A DNA stretch of 6,976 nucleotides, taken from contig CAZQLE010000198.1 of the NCBI GenBank assembly GCA_964593905.1, forward strand, positions 1 to 6,976, read 5' to 3'. The notes beneath the pieces were generated by a model, which saw only the letters and a list, made by a program, of their open reading frames with translations, made no database searches and was not told the origin of the DNA. Source of the DNA: CAZQLE01 sp964593905. GTDB lineage: Bacteria; Chloroflexota; Anaerolineae; Anaerolineales; Anaerolineaceae. The translations under genes and the position numbers were made by a program. How positions within the stretch are numbered: the stretch's first letter is position 1; each line of letters begins with the position of its first letter. Shown piece by piece: positions 1 to 5,104 of the stretch.

Positions 1-1
1 C

Positions 2-766
2 TACCCGGCCAACTGGGAAGAGCGCGCCGAAAACTGGCGCGACCCCAACCGCCCCAACCTGATGGTGGTGCGCGGGGGCGGGCTGTATGGCTATCTGCGC
101 AACTGGATGGGCCTCAAAGCCCTGTCAATGGTCATCTATGATGACCCGGCCTGGTTTGAAGAGATGGTCGAAACCCTGGCGAACTGCTCCATCGGCACGC
201 TGGAGCGGGTGCTGGCAAGCGGCGGAACCTTTGACGCCTGCGCCATGTGGGAGGATATGTGCTACAATTCCGGCCCGCTGATCAGCCCCAAACACTTCCG
301 CCAGTATCTCATGCCCCACTACCGGCGCATCACCGATCTGCTGCACCGCCACGGGGTCGATATCGTCTTTCTCGATTGCGACGGCGATGTCCGCAGGTTG
401 ACCCCGCTGTGGCTGGAAGTTGGCATTAACACCCTGTTCCCCTTCGAAGTGGGCACCTGGCAGGCCGACCCGCTGGCCTACCGCCAACAATATGGCAAAG
501 AACTGCGCATCATTGGCGGTTTTGATAAAAATATTTTAATGTCGTCGCCAGCCGCCATTGAAGCCGAGGTTCACCGCCTGGCGCCGCTGGTTGAAGAAGG
601 CGGGTTCATTCCTCACTGCGACCATCTGACCCCGCCCTATGTGCCTTATCAAAATTATCTGTTTTATTTACAAACCGCCCGAACGGTCTGGGGCCGCAAC
701 TGCAATCTTAAGCCCATGCAAGCTCACGCACCTCAATACCGATCTGGAGAGGGAAAAGCATCATGA
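2..766 (+). CDS. Uroporphyrinogen decarboxylase (UroD)-family protein, 5' end outside window
   Basis: The frame is open from the left edge, so this is the C-terminal 254 residues of a protein whose family members are usually about 340-390 residues; roughly the first 100 or more are missing. An ATG at position 62 is internal, because the family-like residues before it (YPANWEERAENW) are in frame. Conserved family blocks are visible in order: WEDMCYNSGPLISP, then FLDCDGDVRRLTPLWLE, GINTLFPFE, LRIIGGFDKNIL, and PHCDHLTPPYVPYQNY near the end. These fit the large catabolic or methyltransferase-like branch of the UroD superfamily (PF01208, which also holds MtaA and CmuA) better than true HemE. The substrate is unknown. 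The H-x-C...C zinc signature of corrinoid methyltransferases is not clearly present, although a His-Cys-Asp-His cluster at 614-625 could bind metal. The TGA stop overlaps the cutC ATG, implying an operon. No internal break is seen. Confidence 0.88.
   Translation, partial: YPANWEERAENWRDPNRPNLMVVRGGGLYGYLRNWMGLKALSMVIYDDPAWFEEMVETLANCSIGTLERVLASGGTFDACAMWEDMCYNSGPLISPKHFRQYLMPHYRRITDLLHRHGVDIVFLDCDGDVRRLTPLWLEVGINTLFPFEVGTWQADPLAYRQQYGKELRIIGGFDKNILMSSPAAIEAEVHRLAPLVEEGGFIPHCDHLTPPYVPYQNYLFYLQTARTVWGRNCNLKPMQAHAPQYRSGEGKAS
745..752 (+). promoter_or_regulatory. Shine-Dalgarno site of cutC, inside the end of the UroD-like gene
   Basis: GGAGAGGG lies about ten bases before the ATG at 763. This purine run supports that start and, with the ATGA stop/start overlap (763-766), suggests that ribosomes finishing the upstream gene re-initiate on cutC. 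Confidence 0.6.
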
Positions 767-1500
767 TCTTTGAAGTCTGTGTGGATTCAGTGGAAGGCGC
801 GCTGGCGGCCAGAGAAGGCGGCGCGCAGCGCATCGAGCTGTGTGATAACCTGGTGGAAGGCGGCACCACCCCCAGCCTTGGCATGGTGCGCACCGCGCAG
901 CAGCAGGCTGCCATTGCAGTCAATGTCATCATCCGCCCGCGCGGGGGCGATTTTTACTACTCGCCGCTCGAATTTGAAGTCATGCGCCAGGATATTCTGG
1001 CGGTGAAGGCCCTGGGGGTAAACGGAGTGGTGATCGGGCTGCTGCTGCCAGATGGCTCGGTGGATTGCGCCCGCACGCGCGAACTGATCGAACTGGCCCG
1101 GCCGTTAAGTGTCACCTTTCATCGCGCCTTTGACCTGTGTCGTGACCCCTATGAAGCGCTGGAGGGGCTGGTCGGGCTGGGGGTTGACCGCATTCTAACC
1201 TCAGGGCAGCAGCCTTCGGCCCTGAAGGGCGCGGAATGCATCGCCCGTCTGGTGCAGCAGGCCGGAGAGCGCATCATCATCCTGGGGGGCGGCGGGGTCA
1301 ACGCACAGAACGCGGCCGAACTGGTCGCCCGCACCGGGTTGCGCGAGCTGCATTTTGCCGCGCGAAAAACCGTCGACAGCCCCATGCTGTTCCGCAACAC
1401 CGCGGTGGGCATGGGCAAATCTTACCAGCCCAATGAATACATTCAGTATGTGACCGATGCAAAACGGGTCAAGAGCGTTGTAAAATCGGTCAACCCGTAA
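763..1500 (+). CDS. cutC: CutC family protein (PF03932), putative copper homeostasis TIM-barrel protein
   Basis: The protein has 245 residues, against about 248 for E. coli CutC, so it looks complete. The family landmarks appear in order: CVDSVEGALAA (6-16), GGAQRIELCDNLVEGG (19-34) with TPSLG following, IIRPRGGDFYYS (56-67), VTFHRAFDLC (117-126), RILTSGQQPSALKG (143-156), ILGGGGVNAQN (173-183) and ELHFAARK (195-202). The fold is a cytoplasmic TIM barrel. Cys6 and Cys27 are kept; the Cys found in E. coli at the FCYS position is Tyr here. The start is fixed by the overlap with the preceding stop and by the GGAGAGGG site. CutC was linked to copper tolerance, but in E. coli that phenotype was largely traced to the MicL small RNA from the gene's 3' end, so the enzyme's real activity remains unsettled. 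Coupling to a UroD-family gene rather than copper genes favours an unassigned metabolic role. The 3' end converges on the next gene, four bases away. Confidence 0.93.
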   Translation: MIFEVCVDSVEGALAAREGGAQRIELCDNLVEGGTTPSLGMVRTAQQQAAIAVNVIIRPRGGDFYYSPLEFEVMRQDILAVKALGVNGVVIGLLLPDGSVDCARTRELIELARPLSVTFHRAFDLCRDPYEALEGLVGLGVDRILTSGQQPSALKGAECIARLVQQAGERIIILGGGGVNAQNAAELVARTGLRELHFAARKTVDSPMLFRNTAVGMGKSYQPNEYIQYVTDAKRVKSVVKSVNP

Positions 1501-1510
1501 GCCCTTACGG
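1495..1510. terminator. Hairpin containing both stop codons of two convergent genes (possible bidirectional terminator)
   Basis: CCGTAAGCCCTTACGG is an inverted repeat with 7-base arms (1495-1501 and 1504-1510), folding as a 6-bp stem with a GCCC loop. The TAA of cutC (1498-1500) and the TAA of the - strand gene (1505-1507, read as TTA) lie in opposite arms. Allowing one bulged C extends the stem outward by a few A-T pairs. There is no T-run on either strand, so intrinsic termination would be weak. A role in ending both transcripts is inference from the convergent layout. Confidence 0.35.
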
Positions 1511-3532
1511 TTCCAGCCGATACAGCCCCCAGCCTTCCACCACATCAATGCGGGTTAAGCCAGATGGCGGCAGCTCGGGCAGCGGGGTTTGGTCTTCGCG
1601 CACCATCAGGTAGGCAATGCCCTGCGCCTGCATCCAGTCCAGGTCCAACAGCCGCGCGCCAGGGTGCACCGGCACCAGGCGGCGGGTGTAATGTTCGCCA
1701 AACAAAGGGTACTCCCAGTAGTAGCGCGGTGAATACAACCCCAGCACCCCATCAAACGGCACATTGCGTTCGATCATGCCGATATATTCGCGGGCAAAAA
1801 CACCCTGCTGGGTTTGCAGGGTCAGCCGGTCAGCGGTCCAGATGTTCACCGCGCGGGCGCGTTTGCCCGCCAGCGGTTTGGCGGGGTTATACAGCGTCAC
1901 CGTCACCATGCTGACCAGGGTCAACAGCACCGCCAGCCCCAGCCCCAGCCGCGCCGCCCAACCGCGGCGCACCAGCCCGGCGCCAAACGGGGCCAGCAGC
2001 GCCACCGCCGGGGCAAAATACCGGCCCTGGAAGGGGTCCCAGCCCGGGCGCAGCCAGGCATCGATCACCAGAAAAGACAACGCGCACAGCACAAACCCGG
2101 CCGCCAGGCCATTCTTGCGCCTCAGCCCCTGCCAGGCGGCCAGCAGCGCCAGCGGGACGATGATCAGCCACGAGACCACCCCGTACCAGGCATAATCTTC
2201 CTGGGCCTGGTTCTTCTCACGCAGCGCAAACACATGCGCGTTCAGCGTGTAATGATCGCCCTCAATCGGCAGGCCAATGGCATTAAAGAACTGCACCGCA
2301 GCCACCGCCTTGGCCTTGTGGGCATACCCGTCCAGCGGGTCGGGCAGACCGGTGGTATCGACGCCCTGATACAGCAGACGGGGGATATTAAATTTAAGGT
2401 TATTCCACGCCTCGGCCGGGGTTGAACCGCCCAGGGCGCTGTCGACCGTGCCCTGTGGGCCAAAGGGGTGCCCAAACGCGCGCAGGTTGCTAATGTTTAA
2501 ATAAGCCGCGAACAACACAAACCCGGCCGCGCTCCCCGCCACCAGCAGCAACACACTGCGCCAGAAGACCGGTCTGCGCTGCAACAGCGCAATCAGCGCC
2601 AGCAGCCCAAAACCCGGCAGGAAGAAATACAGCGTCTGCTTGGTGCCCAGGCACAGCCCGATATACAGCCCGCTTAACACCAGGTCGCGCGGGCGCGCTT
2701 TGATCACCCCGCTCAACAGAAAATACACCGCCGGAATAAAGATCGCTGCGGCGATCAGGTCATTCTGGGTGGTGGTGGATTGCAGCAGAACCACCGGCAG
2801 CCCAAGATACAGCAGTCCGCCGAGCAGCGCACCGGGGCGGCCATAACCCAGCAGCCGCGCCAGCCCAATGATGCCCACCGCGGTCACCAGCACCCCCACC
2901 CACTGCACATAGCCCACCCAGCGGTCGCCGGAGGTAAACAGGATCGTCCAGTGGGTTTGCAACTGGGCCGCAATGGGGTAAAAAAGCTGAAAGACACGCG
3001 AAGTGGGCCAGGGTGCAATCGACCCGTGTTGCAGCCAGTAGATCACCCGCGTTAGATGGGTGGACAGGCTGTCGTTGTTGTTGGGCGGCACCACCCAGAT
3101 GAGCACGGCATTCAGCGCATAGGTCAGCCCGGCCCCCAGGCCAAGCAGCCCCAACAGCGGGTGACGGCGCAGCGCAGCCGCCAGGCCGTTCAGGCGCAGC
3201 CCGGCAAAGGGCGCGGTCAGCGCCGGGCGACCCTGCGCAAGCCACGCCCCGCCCGCGGCGGCGGTCAGCACAACCTGTATTAAGAGATAGGCAGCCGGGC
3301 TGCCCATCTGGTTCAACAGGCTGGCCGTCTGACCCGCCAGAACCAGATGCGCCGAAGCGGCCAGATAAAAGGTGAGCAGCCAGGCAACCTTGCCCGCCGG
3401 CCGAAAACAGGCAACGGCCCATAAAGAGAATACAAACCATAACAGGATTGAAAACAAAAACAGCATCGGGTGAGGGTCCCATCCAATTTGTAGTGTCGGA
3501 GCTTTAAAATCAAGTATACCCGCTAATTTCAC
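1505..3532 (-). CDS. Polytopic membrane glycosyltransferase, GT39/ArnT-like (GT-C fold)
   Basis: The 675-residue protein is strongly hydrophobic with about a dozen membrane segments, the first near residues 23-43, then 49-68, 79-99 and 126-149. After the segment ending at Val148-Val149 comes the loop PPNNNDSLSTHLTRVIYWLQHGS (149-171). Its Asp154, His159 and Arg162 match the first outer loop of GT-C enzymes, where an acidic residue acts in catalysis. TTTQND (253-258), GTKQT (296-300) and FQGRYFAPA (501-509) are further landmarks. The C-terminal 120 residues or so are soluble and probably extracytoplasmic. Such enzymes move a sugar from a polyprenyl-phosphate donor to a lipid, glycan or protein; the acceptor cannot be read here. 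The start shown is GTG at 3532 with no good ribosome site. An ATG at 3466 (residue 23) would begin directly at the first membrane segment and is a real alternative, favoured if the TATACT box at 3513-3518 is the promoter. It converges on cutC and diverges from the MFS gene. Confidence 0.8.
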   Translation of the reverse strand: MKLAGILDFKAPTLQIGWDPHPMLFLFSILLWFVFSLWAVACFRPAGKVAWLLTFYLAASAHLVLAGQTASLLNQMGSPAAYLLIQVVLTAAAGGAWLAQGRPALTAPFAGLRLNGLAAALRRHPLLGLLGLGAGLTYALNAVLIWVVPPNNNDSLSTHLTRVIYWLQHGSIAPWPTSRVFQLFYPIAAQLQTHWTILFTSGDRWVGYVQWVGVLVTAVGIIGLARLLGYGRPGALLGGLLYLGLPVVLLQSTTTQNDLIAAAIFIPAVYFLLSGVIKARPRDLVLSGLYIGLCLGTKQTLYFFLPGFGLLALIALLQRRPVFWRSVLLLVAGSAAGFVLFAAYLNISNLRAFGHPFGPQGTVDSALGGSTPAEAWNNLKFNIPRLLYQGVDTTGLPDPLDGYAHKAKAVAAVQFFNAIGLPIEGDHYTLNAHVFALREKNQAQEDYAWYGVVSWLIIVPLALLAAWQGLRRKNGLAAGFVLCALSFLVIDAWLRPGWDPFQGRYFAPAVALLAPFGAGLVRRGWAARLGLGLAVLLTLVSMVTVTLYNPAKPLAGKRARAVNIWTADRLTLQTQQGVFAREYIGMIERNVPFDGVLGLYSPRYYWEYPLFGEHYTRRLVPVHPGARLLDLDWMQAQGIAYLMVREDQTPLPELPPSGLTRIDVVEGWGLYRLEP

Positions 3533-3546
3533 CGCTTTGGATGGGA
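3477..3546. repeat. 10-bp perfect inverted repeat spanning the start region of the GT39-like gene
   Basis: TCCCATCCAA (3477-3486) is matched by its exact reverse complement TTGGATGGGA (3537-3546). The arms are 60 bases apart centre to centre and flank the GTG start and a TATACT box. This could be a pair of operator half-sites or a looped mRNA structure. A chance match cannot be excluded. Confidence 0.4.
3513..3518 (-). promoter_or_regulatory. Candidate -10 box for the GT39-like gene
   Basis: Read on the - strand this is TATACT, one change from TATAAT, in a locally AT-rich stretch. No convincing -35 lies 16-18 bases upstream (TCCAAA is the nearest at 17). If used, transcription would start near 3506, so translation would have to begin at the ATG at 3466 rather than the GTG at 3532. 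Confidence 0.22.
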
Positions 3547-3557
3547 TGTGTCCCGCT

Positions 3558-3590
3558 TTTACAAATCAGACGGGGCTTCCAACGTATAAA
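3558..3590 (+). promoter_or_regulatory. Candidate promoter of the MFS gene
   Basis: TTTACA (3558-3563) resembles a -35 box and TATAAA (3585-3590) a -10 box. The 21-base spacer is longer than the usual 16-18, so the pairing is weak. The -10 box sits about 55 bases before the MFS start in the AT-richest part of the divergent gap. A GGGA-TGTG-TCCC mini-palindrome at 3543-3554 lies just upstream. Confidence 0.28.
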
Positions 3591-3623
3591 ATCAGGTTCT
3601 TCCCCGCCAAAAACAGCAAGCAA

Positions 3624-3631
3624 AAAGGGTG
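3624..3631 (+). promoter_or_regulatory. Probable ribosome binding site deciding the MFS start
   Basis: AAAGGGTG ends 12 bases before the ATG at 3644, slightly long but usable. The upstream in-frame GTG at 3629 lies inside this site and has no purine-rich motif at proper distance, so ATG 3644 is preferred. Confidence 0.4.
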
Positions 3632-3643
3632 TATCATAAACAC

Positions 3644-4897
3644 ATGGCCGACATTCCAGACAACCATCCAACCGGAGGCGCTGCCTTAATCTCGCGTACT
3701 TTTGAATCGCTGCAATACCCCAATTACAGGCTCTGGTTTATTGGTCAACTGGCCTCGCTGGCCGGGTCGTGGATGCAGAGCACGGCCCAGGGCTACCTGG
3801 TGTATGACCTGACCCACTCCACCGCCTACCTGGGGTATATCAGTTTTGCCTCCGGGCTGCCCACCTGGCTCTTCACCCTCTACGGCGGCGTCATCACCGA
3901 CCGCATCCCGCGCCGCACCATGATCATGGTCACCCAGGTGCTGTTGCTATTGCAGGCTGCGGTGCTGGCGCTGCTGGTTTTCACCGGCTGGGTGACGCCC
4001 AACTCGCTGCTCATCCTATCGTTTGTTTACGGTGTCATCAACTCATTTGATCTACCCGCACGGCAGGCGTTTGTCTCAGAGCTGGTGAACCGCAAGTCGT
4101 TAACCAACGCCATTGCGCTCAACGGCACCATGTTCAATGCGGCCATCATCTTTGGCCCGGCCATTGGCGGCCTGATCTATGCCTGGGGCGGCCCCGGCTG
4201 GTGTTTTCTGATCAATGCGGTTTCTTTTTTGTGTGTGCTGATTGCCCTGGCATTTATGCGCATCGCACCCCTGCCGCCGGTCACCAACACCACCAGCGTG
4301 TGGACCGGGATCAAAGACGGTCTGCAATTTGTGCGCAACAACCTGAGCGTGCGCGTTCTCATCACCGGCATCGGCATCATCTCGGCCTTTGGGTTCAGCC
4401 TGGTCACCTTGCTGCCCGCCTGGTCGGTGGATGTACTGGGCGGCGATGTGCGCACCAACGGGCTGCTGCTCTCGGCGCGGGGTATCGGCGCGCTGGGCGG
4501 GGCGCTCACGCTGGCCGCCATCGGTTACCGCAACATCCGCGGCAAACTGTGGGCCCTGGGTAGTTTTCTACTGCCGACCACCATGCTGGTTTTTGCCCTG
4601 CTGCCCACCACCGCGCTCTCTTTTATTGTGCTCATCGCCTATGGTTGGGCGTTGATGATGCTGACCAACAACACCAACGCGTTAATCCAGTCGCACATCC
4701 CCGACCATCTGCGCGGGCGGGTGATGAGCATTTATTCGCTGATTTTCGTGGGGTCATCGCCGCTGGGGTCGCTGCTGGCCGGCTGGGTTGCCGATGGTCT
4801 GGGGGTGCCGGCCGCAATTATGGTCTGCGCGGTCATTTTGTTGCTCTTCGGGGTGTTTATCTGGTTCAAACGGCCACAAATTCGCCGTTTGGAATAA
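3644..4897 (+). CDS. MFS exporter, EntS-like (MFS_3 group)
   Basis: The protein has 417 residues from ATG 3644 (422 from GTG 3629), the usual length for a 12-helix major facilitator. Numbered from GTG, the amino end has the group's FESLQYPNYRLWFIGQLAS opening (25-43) followed by WMQSTAQGYLVYDLT (48-62). The loop between helices 2 and 3 carries a motif-A-like GGVITDRIPRR (86-96). SFDLPARQAFVSELV (139-153) is a hallmark of the EntS/MFS_3 group, and RGRVMSIYSL (362-371) with PLGSLLAGWVAD (378-389) marks the second half. The role is probably proton-driven efflux of a small molecule such as a drug, siderophore or metabolite; specificity cannot be told from the sequence. No siderophore synthesis gene is nearby. 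It stands alone on the + strand between two - strand glycosyltransferase-like genes, diverging from one and converging on the other, so it is probably transcribed singly. Confidence 0.92.
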   Translation: MADIPDNHPTGGAALISRTFESLQYPNYRLWFIGQLASLAGSWMQSTAQGYLVYDLTHSTAYLGYISFASGLPTWLFTLYGGVITDRIPRRTMIMVTQVLLLLQAAVLALLVFTGWVTPNSLLILSFVYGVINSFDLPARQAFVSELVNRKSLTNAIALNGTMFNAAIIFGPAIGGLIYAWGGPGWCFLINAVSFLCVLIALAFMRIAPLPPVTNTTSVWTGIKDGLQFVRNNLSVRVLITGIGIISAFGFSLVTLLPAWSVDVLGGDVRTNGLLLSARGIGALGGALTLAAIGYRNIRGKLWALGSFLLPTTMLVFALLPTTALSFIVLIAYGWALMMLTNNTNALIQSHIPDHLRGRVMSIYSLIFVGSSPLGSLLAGWVADGLGVPAAIMVCAVILLLFGVFIWFKRPQIRRLE

Positions 4898-4914
4898 TTG
4901 TGCCCTGGTTCAGG

Positions 4915-5004
4915 CATGTCATACTGCGCCAATTGCGTGACCCTCGCCGTAGCCTGCATAAGTAGGGATTCTTCGCCTGCGCTGCGCTTCGGCTCAGAAT
5001 GACA
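4915..5004. repeat. Intergenic repeat copy 1, imperfect inverted ends, about 90 bp
   Basis: It begins CATGTCATACTGCGCC (4915-4930) and ends CTCAGAATGACA (4993-5004). The ends are imperfect inverted repeats, 9 of 12 positions pairing when extended to 5006. It carries AGGGATTCTTCGCC (4963-4976) followed by CGCTGCGCTTCGG before the right end. Read on the - strand, the right part resembles the widespread dispersed motif TGTCATTCTGAGC...GAAGAATCC known from many bacterial genomes. No coding capacity is credible. With copy 2 it fills most of the gap between convergent genes. Confidence 0.6.
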
Positions 5005-5015
5005 CAACAGATATC

Positions 5016-5064
5016 CATGTCATGCTGCGCCGTTGGCGTCGCTGCGCTCTCTCAGAATGACATG
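5016..5064. repeat. Intergenic repeat copy 2, 49-bp hairpin-forming element
   Basis: The outer arms CATGTCATGCTG (5016-5027) and CAGAATGACATG (5053-5064) pair at 11 of 12 positions. A small inner stem CGCC-GTT-GGCG lies at 5028-5038. The left end matches copy 1 at 15 of 16 bases and the right part shares CGCTGCGCT and CTCAGAATGACA with it, so this looks like a shortened sibling of copy 1. The hairpin may help end converging transcripts, but no T-run follows on either strand. Confidence 0.62.
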
Positions 5065-5104
5065 TGCTTTCGCTCGTGTCGCACCGGTTTAAACCAAAAA
5101 AACT

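Noticed and set aside
2..766. True HemE of haem synthesis
   Set aside because: The visible blocks (WEDMCYNSGPLISP, LDCDGD, DHLTPPYVPY) fit the catabolic UroD-like branch, and no haem gene lies beside it. The diagnostic amino end is outside the window.
1814..2425. Long + strand frame (203 residues) opposite the first glycosyltransferase gene
   Set aside because: It is rich in Gln, Arg, Pro and His, typical of the antisense of a hydrophobic GC-rich gene, with no recognisable domain.
4732..5007. Open frame on the - strand encoding a peptide beginning MCHSEPKRSAGEESL
   Set aside because: Its amino part is a translation of the dispersed intergenic repeat and the rest lies antisense to the MFS gene. 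Such peptides are a familiar false gene product of this repeat type.
4915..5064. CRISPR array, suggested by repeated short sequence
   Set aside because: Only two copies, of unequal length, with inverted ends and no regular repeat-spacer pattern. No cas gene is present.
5086..5102. Palindrome GGTTTAAACC followed by seven A, considered as a terminator for the - strand or + strand gene
   Set aside because: On the - strand the T-run comes before the palindrome, and on the + strand the tail is A, not T. The stem is also only five A-T-rich pairs with no loop.
4898..5104. tRNA or small RNA gene in the largest gene-free gap
   Set aside because: No cloverleaf, T-loop GTTCRA motif or promoter-plus-terminator pair could be recognised. 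The structure seen is explained by the repeats.
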